Assembly (NCBI RefSeq): GCF_000317105.1
Contig: NC_019693.1
Span: forward strand, 3,348,001-3,412,000
DNA length: 64,000 bases
Source: Oscillatoria acuminata PCC 6304
Lineage (GTDB): Bacteria > Cyanobacteriota > Cyanobacteriia > Cyanobacteriales > Laspinemataceae
Reading direction: 5' to 3'
Part shown: one piece after another, positions 44,929 to 56,068 of the stretch
Layout of the letters: every line of letters starts with the position of its first letter
Position numbering within the stretch: position 1 is the first letter of the stretch
Notes under the pieces: model-generated
The model's database searches: none
Seen by the model: the letters and a program-made list of their open reading frames with translations, nothing else
What the model was told of the DNA's origin: nothing
Translations under genes and position numbers: made by a program

Positions 44929-45663
44929 GTGGGACAGAAAATACACCCAACGGGTTTCCGGCTTGGTGTGACCAAAGAACACCGCTCCCGGTGGTTCGCG
45001 GATAGCAATCGCTACCCCGAACTTTTAGAAGAAGACTACAAAATTCGCGAGTATGTCCACAGCACCCTGAACAACGCGGGCATTTCCGACGTTCGGATCG
45101 AGCGCAAAGCCGATCAGATCGACCTGGAAGTTCGCACCGCCCGACCGGGCGTGGTTGTGGGTCGCGGTGGCAGTGGCATCGAGTCCTTACGGACTGGACT
45201 GCAAGATATGCTAGGCAGCAACCGCCAAATCCGCATCAATGTTGTGGAAGTGGCCCGAGTGGATGCCGATGCAACCTTGATTGCTGAATACATCGCCAGC
45301 CAACTCGAACGACGGGTTTCCTTCCGTCGGGTCGTGCGGCAAGCCATTCAACGGGCTCAAAAAGCCGGTGTTGAAGGCATCAAAGTCCAAGTCAGTGGAC
45401 GCCTCAACGGGGCAGAAATTGCTCGGACCGAGTGGACTCGCGAAGGCAGAGTACCTCTGCATACCTTACGCGCCGATATTGATTACTCCTACCGTACCGC
45501 CAGTACCATTTATGGGATTCTCGGCGTTAAAGTGTGGACCTTCAAGGGAGAAATTATTCCCGGACAAGAACTGGAGGCCACCGCAGCAGCGAGTGCAGGT
45601 CCTCGGCCCCGAGGCGGCAAAAAACGCCGTCAGCAATTTGAAGACCGCTCCAATGAAGGGTAA
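44929..45663 (+). CDS. rpsC: 30S ribosomal protein S3
   Basis: A 244-aa S3 at the mRNA entry site. N-terminus [22 protein letters not shown] domain with [14 protein letters not shown], and C-terminal [13 protein letters not shown]...[13 protein letters not shown] start at 44929. Confidence 0.97.
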   Translation: MGQKIHPTGFRLGVTKEHRSRWFADSNRYPELLEEDYKIREYVHSTLNNAGISDVRIERKADQIDLEVRTARPGVVVGRGGSGIESLRTGLQDMLGSNRQIRINVVEVARVDADATLIAEYIASQLERRVSFRRVVRQAIQRAQKAGVEGIKVQVSGRLNGAEIARTEWTREGRVPLHTLRADIDYSYRTASTIYGILGVKVWTFKGEIIPGQELEATAAASAGPRPRGGKKRRQQFEDRSNEG

Positions 45664-45775
45664 GAGATTCAGCTTTTGGGAGGGAGCGAACGCTTAAACC
45701 AGCGGTGAGCCTCGTGTTAACCGCCCGCTATCGTCTCCCTGACGCGCTCTATGAACCATTACCGATTACGACATC

Positions 45776-46189
45776 ATGTTAAGTCCTAGAAGAACGAAAT
45801 TTCGCAAGCAACAGCGCGGGCGGATGCGAGGACTGGCGACTCGGGGTAATGAAATTAACTTCGGTGAATTCGCCTTACAAGCGTTAGAACCTTGTTGGAT
45901 TACCTCCCGCCAAATTGAAGCCAGCCGTCGTGCCATGACCCGGTATATCCGTCGGGGTGGGAAGATCTGGATTCGCATCTTCCCAGATAAACCTGTGACC
46001 ATGCGTCCGGCAGAAACCCGGATGGGTTCCGGTAAAGGGTCTCCCGAATTTTGGGTGGCTGTGGTCAAACCCGGTCGGATTATGTTTGAAATTGGTGGCG
46101 TTCCGGAAGCAACGGCCCGGGAAGCTATGCGGTTAGCGGATTACAAGCTGCCGATTAAAACCAAGTTCATTACACGCGAAGGGGAGTAA
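45776..46189 (+). CDS. rplP: 50S ribosomal protein L16
   Basis: A 137-aa L16 that helps place A-site tRNA. Start [17 protein letters not shown], and [24 protein letters not shown] with the conserved Arg region. It is followed after 4 bp by rpmC. Confidence 0.97.
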   Translation: MLSPRRTKFRKQQRGRMRGLATRGNEINFGEFALQALEPCWITSRQIEASRRAMTRYIRRGGKIWIRIFPDKPVTMRPAETRMGSGKGSPEFWVAVVKPGRIMFEIGGVPEATAREAMRLADYKLPIKTKFITREGE

Positions 46190-46193
46190 GAGA

Positions 46194-46418
46194 ATGGCGT
46201 TTCCAAAAATGTCAGACATTGAAAACTTGAGCGATGAGGAAGTCAACGAGCAGATTTTGAGCCTGAAGCGGGAATTATTTACCCTCAGACTGCAAAAAGC
46301 TACGCGCCGGTTGGAAAAAACCCACCTGTTCAAGCACAAGAGACACCAACTGTCTCAGTTGCTCACACTGGAAGGCGCACGCAAACGGGCTAACGCCGAA
46401 TCCGCCGCCGCCGAATAG
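46194..46418 (+). CDS. rpmC: 50S ribosomal protein L29
   Basis: A 74-aa L29, two antiparallel helices near the tunnel exit: [26 protein letters not shown] and the K/R-rich second helix [18 protein letters not shown]. Confidence 0.95.
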   Translation: MAFPKMSDIENLSDEEVNEQILSLKRELFTLRLQKATRRLEKTHLFKHKRHQLSQLLTLEGARKRANAESAAAE

Positions 46419-46429
46419 GAGTAAGTGAC

Positions 46430-46681
46430 ATGGCAGTTAAAGAAAGAGTTGGTGTAGTGGTCAGCGACAAGATGGATAAAACCGTCGTTGTGGCGATCGA
46501 AAATAGAAGCCCTCATCCGAAGTACGGCAAAATTGTCGTCAAAACCAAGCGCTACAAAGCGCATGATGAGGAAAACAAATGCAAAGAGGGCGATCGCGTC
46601 CGCATCCAGGAAACTCGCCCCCTCAGTCGCACGAAACATTGGCAAGTGATTGAGATTATCAATAGTGCCACCCAAATCTAA
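46430..46681 (+). CDS. rpsQ: 30S ribosomal protein S17
   Basis: An 83-aa S17, primary 16S binder with an OB fold: [32 protein letters not shown], and the signature [20 protein letters not shown]. Confidence 0.96.
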   Translation: MAVKERVGVVVSDKMDKTVVVAIENRSPHPKYGKIVVKTKRYKAHDEENKCKEGDRVRIQETRPLSRTKHWQVIEIINSATQI

Positions 46682-46699
46682 GAACCACGGAGACTGAAG

Positions 46700-47065
46700 G
46701 TGATTCAACAAGAGTCGTATCTCAACGTTGCCGATAATAGCGGTGCTAAACGGTTAATGTGTATTCGCGTCCTCGGGGGCAACCGACGCTATGCCGGTGT
46801 TGGTGACGTGATCATCGCCGTTGTCAAGGATGCTATTCCCAATATGCCGATTAAAAAATCTGATGTTGTGCGCGCTGTTGTAGTTCGCACCCGCAAAGGA
46901 TTACGTCGCGATAGTGGGATGAGCATTCGCTTTGATGACAATGCTGCCGTGATTGTGAACCCCGACGGTAACCCCAAGGGAACCCGCGTTTTTGGCCCCG
47001 TTGCTCGCGAATTGCGCGACAAAAATTACACCAAAATCGTATCCTTAGCGCCGGAGGTGCTGTAA
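46700..47065 (+). CDS. rplN: 50S ribosomal protein L14
   Basis: A 121-aa L14, near the factor-binding site: [43 protein letters not shown] and [16 protein letters not shown] start. The stop directly precedes the rplX ATG without a gap. Confidence 0.97.
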   Translation: MIQQESYLNVADNSGAKRLMCIRVLGGNRRYAGVGDVIIAVVKDAIPNMPIKKSDVVRAVVVRTRKGLRRDSGMSIRFDDNAAVIVNPDGNPKGTRVFGPVARELRDKNYTKIVSLAPEVL

Positions 47066-47416
47066 ATGGCTAAACAACGGAACACTGCACTGACGCGCTA
47101 TAAAATGCACGTCAAAACCGGCGATACGGTGCAGATTATTGCCGGGAAAGAAAAAGGAAAGGTTGGAGAAATCATGAAAACCTTTCCGACCAAGAGCACA
47201 GTGATTGTGAAAGGCGTTAACGTGAAGACAAAGCACGTTAAACCTCAGCAAGAAGGAGAATCGGGTCGAATTGAGACTTTTGAATCTCCAATTCATAGCT
47301 CAAATGTCATGCTTTATTCTGAAAAGCAAAAAGTGGCAAGCCGGATTTGTTACACCTTCACCGAAGACGGACGGAAGGTGCGAATGCTCAAAAAAACCGG
47401 GGAAATTATTGATTAG
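47066..47416 (+). CDS. rplX: 50S ribosomal protein L24
   Basis: A 116-aa L24, assembly initiator, with the KOW motif [21 protein letters not shown] and [13 protein letters not shown]. Start ATG abuts the rplN stop. Confidence 0.96.
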   Translation: MAKQRNTALTRYKMHVKTGDTVQIIAGKEKGKVGEIMKTFPTKSTVIVKGVNVKTKHVKPQQEGESGRIETFESPIHSSNVMLYSEKQKVASRICYTFTEDGRKVRMLKKTGEIID

Positions 47417-47520
47417 GCAAGGGACGAAGGGTAAGGGATTCTTGCCCTACCCCACCGCTCTATATCTTCAGAAATAAGGATTCCCTGACCAAGACCAGGG
47501 ATTTAAGGATGTAAAAAGTC

Positions 47521-48066
47521 ATGACCACTCAACTCAAAACGCGGTATCAAGAAACGATCGTCCCCAAACTGATGGAACAGTTTAAATACACGAATATCCA
47601 TCAGGTGCCCAAGGTGGTGAAAATCACCATTAACCGAGGCTTAGGGGAAGCGTCTAGCAATGCAAAAGCGCTAGAATCATCTTTGAGCGAAATCGCTACA
47701 ATTGCGGGACAAAAACCCGTGGTGACGCGGGCGAAAAAGGCGATCGCAGGCTTTAAAATCCGTCAAGGAATGCCTGTGGGAATGATGGTCACCCTCCGGG
47801 GCGATCGGATGTATTCTTTCCTCGATCGCCTGATCAGTTTAGCACTACCTCGGATTCGGGACTTTCGCGGCATTAGTCCCAAGAGCTTTGACGGACGAGG
47901 CAATTACACCTTGGGCGTCAGAGAACAATTAATCTTTCCAGAAGTAGAGTACGACCGGATTGACCAAATTCGGGGTATGGACATATCCATCATCACAACG
48001 GCAACAACGGATGAAGAGGGCCGCGCCTTACTCAAAGAAATGGGAATGCCCTTCAAAGAAGGATAA
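47521..48066 (+). CDS. rplE: 50S ribosomal protein L5
   Basis: A 181-aa L5, binds 5S rRNA and contacts P-site tRNA. Motifs: [37 protein letters not shown] and [20 protein letters not shown]. rpsN (S14), next in many bacteria, is absent and must be elsewhere. Confidence 0.97.
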   Translation: MTTQLKTRYQETIVPKLMEQFKYTNIHQVPKVVKITINRGLGEASSNAKALESSLSEIATIAGQKPVVTRAKKAIAGFKIRQGMPVGMMVTLRGDRMYSFLDRLISLALPRIRDFRGISPKSFDGRGNYTLGVREQLIFPEVEYDRIDQIRGMDISIITTATTDEEGRALLKEMGMPFKEG

Positions 48067-48091
48067 TTAACAGGGGAATAAGGAGCGAAAA

Positions 48092-48493
48092 ATGGCGGCT
48101 AACGACACGATTGCAGACATGCTAACACGCATCCGCAATGCAAGCCTAGCACGGCACCAAAAAACAGAAGTTCTATCCACAAACATGACCCGTTCCATTG
48201 CCAAAGTTCTTCAAGAAGAAGGCTTTATTGCCGAATTTGAAGAAGTTGGGGAAGGGGTCGATAAAAAACTGGCGATCGCCTTGAAATACAAAGGCAAAAA
48301 TCGTCAACCTATTATCAAAGCCTTAAAACGGGTCAGTAAGCCCGGGTTGCGAGTCTATTCCAATCGGAAAGAACTCCCTCGCGTTTTAGGCGGCATTGGA
48401 ATTGCCATCATTTCCACCTCATCGGGCATCATGACCGACCGCGACGCCCGTCGTCAAGGTGTAGGCGGTGAAGTGCTTTGCTATGTCTGGTAG
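48092..48493 (+). CDS. rpsH: 30S ribosomal protein S8
   Basis: A 133-aa S8, platform protein, in E. coli the repressor of the spc operon. Motifs: [13 protein letters not shown] and the C-terminal [26 protein letters not shown]. Confidence 0.97.
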   Translation: MAANDTIADMLTRIRNASLARHQKTEVLSTNMTRSIAKVLQEEGFIAEFEEVGEGVDKKLAIALKYKGKNRQPIIKALKRVSKPGLRVYSNRKELPRVLGGIGIAIISTSSGIMTDRDARRQGVGGEVLCYVW

Positions 48494-48609
48494 TTTGAGA
48501 TTTTGCCCGTGAATTGGTCTTGAATCCACTGCAAGGGGAAGCAGCACCCTGCCCCCTTCAATTCTGACCTTACGGCTTAAATCTCGACAAGTAAAGAAAG
48601 AGGAAAACT

Positions 48610-49149
48610 ATGTCTCGTATTGGTAAACGCCCCATTAATATACCGGCCAAAGTCGTTGTATCCATTGATGGGCAAAAGGTCTCCGTTAAGGGGCCAAAAG
48701 GCGAACTTTCCCGAGAGCTACCCGCCGAAGTCATCGTGGCACAAGAAGGCGAAACCATCGAAGTCAAGCGTCGGGACGAATCTCGTGCCGCCCGTCAACG
48801 TCATGGATTATGCCGCACCTTAGTCGCCAACATGGTTCAAGGCGTCTCCGAAGGATTCCAAAAACGACTGGAAATTCAAGGGGTGGGCTATCGTGCTCAA
48901 GTCCAAGGGCGCAACCTAATTCTCAACGTTGGTTATAGCAACCCCGTAGAAATTAACCCCCCCGAAGGCATCTCTGTCGCCGTTGAAAATAACACCAACG
49001 TGATTATCAGCGGCATCAACAAAGAAATTGTCGGCAATACCGCCGCCAAAATTAGGGACGTTCGTCCCCCCGAGCCCTACAAAGGTAAGGGAATTCGCTA
49101 TGCAGGCGAACAAGTCAGACGCAAGGCAGGGAAGACAGGGAAGAAATAA
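48610..49149 (+). CDS. rplF: 50S ribosomal protein L6
   Basis: A 179-aa L6 at the base of the factor stalk. Two repeated domains, with [14 protein letters not shown] and the C-terminal signature [22 protein letters not shown]. Confidence 0.97.
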   Translation: MSRIGKRPINIPAKVVVSIDGQKVSVKGPKGELSRELPAEVIVAQEGETIEVKRRDESRAARQRHGLCRTLVANMVQGVSEGFQKRLEIQGVGYRAQVQGRNLILNVGYSNPVEINPPEGISVAVENNTNVIISGINKEIVGNTAAKIRDVRPPEPYKGKGIRYAGEQVRRKAGKTGKK

Positions 49150-49152
49150 ACT

Positions 49153-49515
49153 ATGAAGCTGACTCGCAGTGAATCTATTGAACGCCGTCATCGGCGCGTG
49201 CGACGTCGGGTCATCGGCACCCCAGAACGTCCTCGGTTATCTGTATTTCGCTCTCATCAGCATATTTATGCTCAGGTGATTGACGATACCCAACACCAAA
49301 CCCTAGCGGCGGCATCCACCCTTGATCCGGCATTGAAAGCCGAATTAGAGACGGGAGCCACTTGTGATGCATCGGCAAAAGTCGGAAAACTGATCGCCGA
49401 TCGCGCCCGGGAAAAAGGCATTGAAAAAGTCGTCTTCGATCGCGGCGGTAATCTGTACCACGGTCGGGTTAAAGCCCTAGCAGAAGCGGCCCGTGAAGCG
49501 GGTTTAGAGTTCTAA
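49153..49515 (+). CDS. rplR: 50S ribosomal protein L18
   Basis: A 120-aa L18, 5S rRNA binder: [34 protein letters not shown] and [24 protein letters not shown]. It starts 3 bp after rplF. Confidence 0.96.
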   Translation: MKLTRSESIERRHRRVRRRVIGTPERPRLSVFRSHQHIYAQVIDDTQHQTLAAASTLDPALKAELETGATCDASAKVGKLIADRAREKGIEKVVFDRGGNLYHGRVKALAEAAREAGLEF

Positions 49516-49658
49516 AAGTTCTAAAATTGCCTCTGCTTTCGGCAGTTGCGCGTTGCCAGTCGCACGGGATAATCTCGTCTTCAAGACCGATCAAAACCGA
49601 GCGACCGCAAACGCACCAATACGAAACGAATAGCAACCATCATTCCTGACAAAAAACT

Positions 49659-50183
49659 ATGGCAGAACGTCGTAAAAAAAACGCCCGCACTCGGGAAAAA
49701 GAAACAGATTGGCAAGAGCGGGTCGTTCAGATTCGCCGGGTCACCAAAGTCGTCAAAGGCGGTAAAAAACTCAGCTTCCGGGCGATCGTCGTCGTCGGTA
49801 ACGAACGCGGTCAAGTCGGAGTCGGTGTGGGTAAAGCCAGTGACGTGATCAGCGCCGTCAAAAAAGGCGTCGCCGATGGCAAGAAGCACCTAATCGAAGT
49901 GCCTCTAACCAAAGCCAACTCCATTCCTCACCGAGTCAATGGCAGTGCCACCGGTGCCAAAGTGATGATGCGTCCCGCTGCACCGGGGACCGGGGTAATT
50001 GCTGGGGGTGCTGTGCGCACCGTCCTCGAATTAGCCGGAGTTCGCAATATTCTCGCCAAACAGTTGGGGTCTAATAACCCCCTGAACAATGCTAGAGCGG
50101 CGATCGATGCCCTAGTCAGTCTGCGAACCTTGTCTGAAGTCGCTGACGAGCGTGGCATTGCAATTGACAAGCTGTATGCCTAA
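49659..50183 (+). CDS. rpsE: 30S ribosomal protein S5
   Basis: A 174-aa S5, accuracy protein at the mRNA entry. Motifs: [24 protein letters not shown] and [25 protein letters not shown]. In most non-cyanobacteria rpmD (L30) follows; here rplO follows directly, as usual for cyanobacteria. Confidence 0.97.
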   Translation: MAERRKKNARTREKETDWQERVVQIRRVTKVVKGGKKLSFRAIVVVGNERGQVGVGVGKASDVISAVKKGVADGKKHLIEVPLTKANSIPHRVNGSATGAKVMMRPAAPGTGVIAGGAVRTVLELAGVRNILAKQLGSNNPLNNARAAIDALVSLRTLSEVADERGIAIDKLYA

Positions 50184-50235
50184 TCCATCGCCAACAGCTT
50201 GAACTGAGTCAAGTTACAGACACACCGGGAGAAAA

Positions 50236-50691
50236 ATGAGACTACATGAACTAGGACCCAAAGCCGGGTCTAAAAAACGCAAACGGCGCTTGGCTCGCGG
50301 TATATCTGCCGGTCAAGGTGCCAGCGCCGGTAAAGGGATGAGAGGTCAAAAAGCGAGAGCCGGGGGTAGCACCCGTCCTGGGTTTGAAGGGGGACAACAG
50401 CCCCTGTATCGCCGTCTGCCTAAGCTCAAGCACTTTCCGCTCGTCAATCGCAAAGAATACACTACGATTAACGTAAGTAAGTTGGCATCATTGGCCGCTA
50501 ACAGTGAAGTGACGTTAGCCTCCCTAATGGAAGCGGGCATTGTCACCACCAATGATGGGCCGCTGAAAATCTTGGGAGATGGGGAACTGAATGTTCCTTT
50601 GAATGTGAAAGCTGCTGCCTTTACCGCAGGGGCTAAAGCCAAGATTGAAGCTGCCGGTGGAACTTGTGAAACCAGTGATGCCAACTCCTAG
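50236..50691 (+). CDS. rplO: 50S ribosomal protein L15
   Basis: A 151-aa L15, late assembly protein with a long basic N-terminal extension: [20 protein letters not shown], then the signature [27 protein letters not shown]. Confidence 0.96.
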   Translation: MRLHELGPKAGSKKRKRRLARGISAGQGASAGKGMRGQKARAGGSTRPGFEGGQQPLYRRLPKLKHFPLVNRKEYTTINVSKLASLAANSEVTLASLMEAGIVTTNDGPLKILGDGELNVPLNVKAAAFTAGAKAKIEAAGGTCETSDANS

Positions 50692-50766
50692 GGTGATATG
50701 ACCGCAAGGGCATTAATCCTAGACAAGGACACGGAGCGCTGCAATGAACAGTAGAGGTACTCCTTA

Positions 50767-52077
50767 ATGGTTGTTAGTCGAGATAAAGCACCAACCGCTC
50801 AGGAGACTTTCATGCAGATGGCTAGAGCAGCGGGCCTACGAGGTCGGCTGCTCCTCACCATTGGTATGTTAGTTTTGGTGCGCTTAGGCATTTGGATTCC
50901 AGTTCCTGGTATCGATCTTGAGAGATTTCAGGCCAATATTGATGGCAGTCCGCTGATTGGTTTTTTGGACCTGTTTTCTGGGGGTGGCTTGCGAGCTTTA
51001 GGGATTTTTGCCCTAGGGATCATTCCTTATATTAATGCCTCCATTATTATGCAATTACTGACTGCTGCTCTCCCTACTTTAGAAGATTTACAAAAAAATG
51101 AAGGGGAAGCCGGTCGGCGCAAAATCTCTCAGTACACTCGTTTTGTCGCCTTGGGATGGGCATTGCTGCAAAGTATTGGCATTTCCATCTGGGTTGGCGC
51201 TTTTGCGGAAACCCCTGACCCAGGCTTTTTATTCTATGTCCAAACTGCGGTGGCACTGACCACTGGCTCCATGTTTGTGATGTGGGTATCTGAGTTGATT
51301 ACGGAACGCGGGGTGGGCAATGGGGCCTCTTTATTGATTTTTGTCAATATTGTGGCGGTTCTCCCCAATTCTTTGGGTCAAACTTTCGCACAGGCTCGGG
51401 AAGACAACACGATTGTCGGTCCGGTTTTGATTCTGATGTTGATCTTTTTAATCACGATTGTTGGGATTGTTTTTGTCCAAGAAGGGACTAGACGAATTCC
51501 GATTATTTCGGCGCGTCGTCAAGTCGGACGGAAACTTTACCGGGAGAAAAGTAGCTATCTTCCTTTGCGGTTAAATCAAGGGGGGGTGATGCCGATCATT
51601 TTTGCATCGGCGGTGTTAATTCTGCCAGCTTCTTTGGCTCAATTTACGCAGAATAATTGGCTGATTACCATTTCGTCTTATTTGAGTCCGAGTGGTCGAG
51701 CGCCTTTTGTTTATGCGGCGTTTTATTTGACGTTAATTCTGTTTTTTAGCTATTTCTACGCTTCATTGATTGTCAATCCTGTAGACATGGCTCAAAATTT
51801 GAAAAAAATGGGGGCCAGTATTCCAGGCATTCGTCCAGGACGGGCGACGACTGAATATGTGGAGCGGGTACTGAACCGATTAACGTTTTTGGGAGCCATT
51901 TTTCTGGGGATGGTGGCGATCGTCCCAACTGCTGTAGAAAGTGCCACAGGTGTGCGGACTTTCCAGGGGTTTGGAGCAACTTCTCTGCTGATTTTGGTGG
52001 GGGTGGCGATCGATACTGCCAAACAAATTCAAACCTATGTGATTTCCCAGCGCTATGAAGGAATGGTGAAGCAATAG
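50767..52077 (+). CDS. secY: Preprotein translocase SecY
   Basis: A 436-aa core of the Sec channel in plasma and thylakoid membranes, with ten hydrophobic helices. Family motifs: PGIDLERFQ near helix 1, LFSGGGLRALGIFALGIIPYINASIIMQLL (helix 2/plug region) and YRRIPI-like GTRRIPIISARRQVG in the ribosome/SecA-docking loop. Its stop overlaps the adk GTG by one base. Confidence 0.97.
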   Translation: MVVSRDKAPTAQETFMQMARAAGLRGRLLLTIGMLVLVRLGIWIPVPGIDLERFQANIDGSPLIGFLDLFSGGGLRALGIFALGIIPYINASIIMQLLTAALPTLEDLQKNEGEAGRRKISQYTRFVALGWALLQSIGISIWVGAFAETPDPGFLFYVQTAVALTTGSMFVMWVSELITERGVGNGASLLIFVNIVAVLPNSLGQTFAQAREDNTIVGPVLILMLIFLITIVGIVFVQEGTRRIPIISARRQVGRKLYREKSSYLPLRLNQGGVMPIIFASAVLILPASLAQFTQNNWLITISSYLSPSGRAPFVYAAFYLTLILFFSYFYASLIVNPVDMAQNLKKMGASIPGIRPGRATTEYVERVLNRLTFLGAIFLGMVAIVPTAVESATGVRTFQGFGATSLLILVGVAIDTAKQIQTYVISQRYEGMVKQ

Positions 52078-52634
52078 TGACAAGACTAATTTTTTTGGGC
52101 CCTCCTGGAGCGGGGAAGGGTACTCAAGCTCAGATCCTCTCCGAATCTCATCATATTCCTCATATTTCAACGGGGGATATCTTGAGGGCCGCCGTTGAGC
52201 AACAGACTGATTTAGGCAATCAGGCTAAGGCTTATATGGAACGAGGGGAGTTGGTCCCGGATTCGCTGCTGTTAGACTTGATTCGCGATCGCCTGACTCA
52301 ACGGGATGCGACTGAATCTGGATGGATTTTGGATGGTTTCCCCCGTAATGTCGCGCAAGCTGAATTTTTAGATCATCTTCTGGATGATATTCAGCAAAAG
52401 TGTAAGTCAGCCATTAGTTTGGAAGTCCCCGATCAACAGTTGATTGATCGGTTACATGGACGAGGACGCAGCGATGATGGGGATGAGACGATCGCCCGTC
52501 GTTTACGGGTGTATCACGACCTAACGATTCCGGTGATTGACTATTATCGAGAGCGGGGTCGGCTGATTGCTATCAATGGCAATTCGTCTATTGAGGCAGT
52601 GGCGGCGATTTTGAAAAAAGTAGTCACCAGTTGA
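52077..52634 (+). CDS. adk: Adenylate kinase
   Basis: A 185-aa short-form adenylate kinase (ATP + AMP to 2 ADP). P-loop GPPGAGKGTQ, AMP-binding HISTGDILRAAV and GWILDGFPRNVAQAE, and a lid without the zinc Cys set found in long forms. The GTG start overlaps the secY stop (TAGTG), so translation is probably coupled. The map gene, next in many bacteria, is absent. Confidence 0.96.
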   Translation: MTRLIFLGPPGAGKGTQAQILSESHHIPHISTGDILRAAVEQQTDLGNQAKAYMERGELVPDSLLLDLIRDRLTQRDATESGWILDGFPRNVAQAEFLDHLLDDIQQKCKSAISLEVPDQQLIDRLHGRGRSDDGDETIARRLRVYHDLTIPVIDYYRERGRLIAINGNSSIEAVAAILKKVVTS

Positions 52635-52884
52635 AAAAATGCCACCGGGAGACGGGGTTCAAATGCCGGAGTTACTCAGTTACGATCGCTGCTGTTTTCA
52701 GTGGCAGTGACTGGTGTAACTTCCCCCGGGCCTGGGTCGATCAGGCGCTATTTTTGCTAAGATATGTGACGGGCTGCCCTGTCAGCTATTGGTAAAAAAT
52801 CTTTCTTCAGTGCGATCGCCATCTGAACGCGATGGATAGACCGAGCGCTCTTGACTGTATTTCTAGCATTGAGGTAAAAACAAC

Positions 52885-53109
52885 TTGGCTAAACAAGATC
52901 TAATCGAGATGGAAGGGACGGTGACTGAATCCCTCCCCAATGCGATGTTTCGGGTAGACCTAGACAATGGGTTTAACGTACTCGCCCACATCTCGGGAAA
53001 AATTCGCCGGAATTACATCAAAATTCTTCCCGGCGATCGCGTCAAAGTAGAACTGACCCCCTACGACTTAACCAAAGGTCGCATCACCTACCGTCTTCGT
53101 AAGAAGTAA
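52885..53109 (+). CDS. infA: Translation initiation factor IF-1
   Basis: A 74-aa OB-fold protein that binds the 30S A site. Sequence [28 protein letters not shown] and [33 protein letters not shown]. The start is TTG at 52885, the only plausible start for a full-length IF-1 (GAGG 8-11 nt upstream). The 250-bp gap before it has no gene and may carry a promoter. Confidence 0.95.
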   Translation: MAKQDLIEMEGTVTESLPNAMFRVDLDNGFNVLAHISGKIRRNYIKILPGDRVKVELTPYDLTKGRITYRLRKK

Positions 53110-53222
53110 GGATTCTTTCTAGCTTATCCCTAAAAATCCTGATAAAAACAAGTCGGTCCTATTTTTGTCATTTCTGACAAAAATTGATATAATATGAAGT
53201 TTGTAGCGCTGCTCAAAGAGAA

Positions 53223-53336
53223 ATGAAAGTCCGAGCATCCGTCAAGAAGATTTGCGAGAAGTGCCGCGTCATTCGTCGTCGCGGTCGAGTCATGGTGATT
53301 TGTTCCAATCCAAAGCACAAACAACGTCAGGGTTAG
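53223..53336 (+). CDS. rpmJ: 50S ribosomal protein L36
   Basis: A 37-aa L36: [20 protein letters not shown], then [17 protein letters not shown]. It keeps the zinc ligands CxxC...C....H (Cys-11, Cys-14, Cys-27, His-32), so it is the zinc-binding form. Confidence 0.96.
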   Translation: MKVRASVKKICEKCRVIRRRGRVMVICSNPKHKQRQG

Positions 53337-53437
53337 ATCAAGACCCTTCTAATCAATTCAAAGTGCCCTAAATTCTGGCATTTAGAATTGCTCACCGTTG
53401 TAGAAACATACTAACCAGCAAGAGGGAGAAAACAAGC

Positions 53438-53821
53438 GTGGCACGAATTGCCGGAGTAGATCTTCCTCGCGATAAGCGAGTTGAGATAGGTCTACGATAC
53501 ATTTATGGGATTGGGCCAACGCGAGCCCAACAAATTTTGGAACGGACCGGGGTCAATCCCGATACCCGAGTCAAAGATTTAACCGACGCCGAGGTCACCA
53601 GCCTCCGGGAAGACTTAGAAAAAAATTACGAAGTCGAAGGGGACCTCAGACGCTTAGAGTCCATGAACATCAAGCGTTTGATGGACATCGGCTGCTATCG
53701 GGGTCGCCGTCATCGCATGGGACTCCCGGTGCGCGGACAAAGAACTCGGACCAATGCCCGAACCCGTCGAGGCGGAAGGCGCACCGTGGCCGGCAAGAAA
53801 AAAGCCCCTTCCAAGAAGTAA
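53438..53821 (+). CDS. rpsM: 30S ribosomal protein S13
   Basis: A 127-aa S13 of the 30S head: [26 protein letters not shown]-type start with helix-two-turn-helix, and C-terminal [28 protein letters not shown] that contacts P-site tRNA. GTG start with GAGGGAG upstream. Confidence 0.97.
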   Translation: MARIAGVDLPRDKRVEIGLRYIYGIGPTRAQQILERTGVNPDTRVKDLTDAEVTSLREDLEKNYEVEGDLRRLESMNIKRLMDIGCYRGRRHRMGLPVRGQRTRTNARTRRGGRRTVAGKKKAPSKK

Positions 53822-53911
53822 GAACGATTCAATCTCGAATCAGGTTCGGCTTCATCGAGCCGAACTTCTTACGGAATCTCAATCATTTAAACCTTCACAA
53901 TTGCGATCGAT

Positions 53912-54307
53912 ATGGCGCGACAAACAACCAAAAAAACTGGCTCGCGGAAGCAAAAAAGGAATGTGCCTAATGGCGTGGGTTACATTCAGTCCACCTTTAA
54001 TAACACCATTGTCACGATTACCGATCCCAGCGGAGAAGTAATTTCTTGGGCAACCAGTGGTTCTAGTGGTTTTAAAGGGGCGAAAAAAGGAACTCCCTTT
54101 GCCGCTCAAACCGCAGCAGAGAATGCAGCACGCCGTGCAGTGGAGCAGGGAATGCGTCAAATTGAGGTGATGGTCAGTGGTCCCGGTTCAGGCCGAGAGA
54201 CTGCCATCCGTGCCCTCCAAGGTGCGGGCCTAGAAATCACCTTGATTCGGGACGTCACCCCAATTCCGCACAATGGCTGCCGTCCACCCAAGCGCCGTAG
54301 AGTTTAA
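53912..54307 (+). CDS. rpsK: 30S ribosomal protein S11
   Basis: A 131-aa S11 at the platform: [50 protein letters not shown] and [19 protein letters not shown] 210-bp gap to rpoA holds no gene. Confidence 0.97.
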   Translation: MARQTTKKTGSRKQKRNVPNGVGYIQSTFNNTIVTITDPSGEVISWATSGSSGFKGAKKGTPFAAQTAAENAARRAVEQGMRQIEVMVSGPGSGRETAIRALQGAGLEITLIRDVTPIPHNGCRPPKRRRV

Positions 54308-54517
54308 ACATTGGCTCAATTAGCCTTGGAAAAAACGAAGTCAGACAACAAAGATTCGGACATCAGGATTGAGTGAAGATGAAGGATTTAAAACAAATAA
54401 CTCCTGAGTCAACACTCCGAGCGATCGTCAACTCCTCAGCAAATGAGGAGCGAGTCAGCATTAACAGAGGGAGGCTAAACTGGCCTTCGATGGATCGAGG
54501 AGAAGGGAGGTCACTCC

Positions 54518-55468
54518 GTGGCGCAGTTTCAGATTGAGTGTGTAGAGTCAAACACTGAAAGAGACCAGTCCCAGTATGGAAAATTCTTACTGGAACCGTT
54601 AGAACGGGGTCAAGGCACGACGGTGGGTAATGCCCTCCGCAGAGTGCTACTTTCTAACTTGGAAGGGACAGCGGTCAGCGCTGTCCGAATTGCCGGTGTC
54701 AATCACGAGTTTGCCACAATTGAGGGCGTTCGAGAAGATGTTCTGGAAATTTTACTGAACATGAAGGAAGTCGTCCTCAAAAGCTACTCACCGCAACCGC
54801 AAATTGGACGCTTAATGGTTCAAGGTCCGGCAACGGTAACGGCAGGTCGGTTTGATTTACCCTCAGAGGTCGAGTCGATTGATCCCAACCAGTATATCGC
54901 CACCGTTGCCGAGGGTTCCACCTTAGAAATGGAATTTCGGGTGGAAAAGGGCAAAGGATATCGAGCAGTGGACCGGAGTCGAGATGAAAATGCGGCTTTA
55001 GACTTTCTCTTGATAGACGCTGTATTCATGCCCGTTCGCAAGGTCAACTACAGCGTTGAAGATGCACGGGTAGGCGGCTCTTTGGAGAAAGACCGATTGA
55101 TTATGGAAATCTGGACGAATGGCTCAATTTCGCCCCAAGAGGCGTTGAGTCAATCGGCCAGCATCCTAGTGGATCTGTTTTCTCCACTCAAAGATATCAC
55201 GATCGAGTCAATGCTCGAAGAATCGCCGACTGAAGCCGACCCGACCAGTCAAATTCCGATTGAAGAATTGCAACTTTCCGTGCGAGCTTACAACTGTCTC
55301 AAACGGGCGCAAATTAATTCAGTCGCAGATCTACTCGACTACAGTCAAGAAGATCTTTTAGAAATCAAAAACTTCGGTCAAAAGTCGGCAGAAGAAGTCA
55401 TCGAAGCATTGCAAAAGCGCTTAGGGATTACCTTGCCCCAAGAAAAGGCAGCTAAAAGCAGCACTTAA
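54518..55468 (+). CDS. rpoA: RNA polymerase alpha subunit
   Basis: A 316-aa alpha subunit. The N-terminal domain (1-230) has LEPLERGQGTTVGNALRRVLLSNLEGTAVSAV, and the C-terminal domain (about 250-316) has ELQLSVRAYNCLKRAQINSVADLL and FGQKSAEEVIEALQKRLGI for UP-element and activator contact. GTG start 54518, GGGAGG 8 nt upstream. Confidence 0.97.
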   Translation: MAQFQIECVESNTERDQSQYGKFLLEPLERGQGTTVGNALRRVLLSNLEGTAVSAVRIAGVNHEFATIEGVREDVLEILLNMKEVVLKSYSPQPQIGRLMVQGPATVTAGRFDLPSEVESIDPNQYIATVAEGSTLEMEFRVEKGKGYRAVDRSRDENAALDFLLIDAVFMPVRKVNYSVEDARVGGSLEKDRLIMEIWTNGSISPQEALSQSASILVDLFSPLKDITIESMLEESPTEADPTSQIPIEELQLSVRAYNCLKRAQINSVADLLDYSQEDLLEIKNFGQKSAEEVIEALQKRLGITLPQEKAAKSST

Positions 55469-55477
55469 GCGGCCAAG

Positions 55478-55551
55478 TGTCAAGTGTTAAGTGTAAAGTC
55501 TGAAACCCTCTGACTTCATCCTTTACACTTCACACTTTTGACTTTCCTAAA
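55478..55551. repeat. Inverted heptamer repeats between rpoA and rplQ
   Basis: AAGTGTC/AAGTGTT/AAGTGTA units (about 55485-55500) face complementary TTACACTTCACACTTTTGACTT-like units (55525-55549; core TTACACTTCACACTT). This is an STRR-like array with a different heptamer from those elsewhere in the window. Confidence 0.75.
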
Positions 55552-55618
55552 GTCAGCCCAGCGCTTATAATTTATAGTTCATCCTTTATCGTTCAACCTA
55601 CATCGTTGATACTTCATT

Positions 55619-55969
55619 ATGCGCCACCGTTGTCGCGTTCCCCAATTAGGTAAACCTGCCGATCAGCGTAAAGCTTTGCTAAGAGCGCTGACTACAGAGT
55701 TACTTCGTCATGGTCGCATCACGACCACTAAAGTTCGAGCTAAAGCCGTTCGCTCCGAAGCTGAACGGATGATCACCCTAGCCAAAGATGGGTCTTTACC
55801 GGCTCGTCGTCAAGCGATGGGTTATGTGTATGATAAACAGCTCGTTCACGCCCTGTTTGAAAAAGCTCAAGAGAGATATGGAAATCGCCCAGGTGGTTAC
55901 ACTCGAATCATGAGAACGGTTTCCCGCAGGGGAGACAATGCCGACATGGCAATTATCGAGCTAGTCTAA
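55619..55969 (+). CDS. rplQ: 50S ribosomal protein L17
   Basis: A 116-aa L17 at the tunnel exit: [34 protein letters not shown] and [24 protein letters not shown]. Confidence 0.97.
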   Translation: MRHRCRVPQLGKPADQRKALLRALTTELLRHGRITTTKVRAKAVRSEAERMITLAKDGSLPARRQAMGYVYDKQLVHALFEKAQERYGNRPGGYTRIMRTVSRRGDNADMAIIELV

Positions 55970-56068
55970 GCGAATCTCAGGATTTTTAGACGCCCAGGTT
56001 TTAGTTTTTTTCACTCTAAAATCTTCGCGCTCAACCCTCATGTTTCCCATCAATCCTCCAATCCTACG

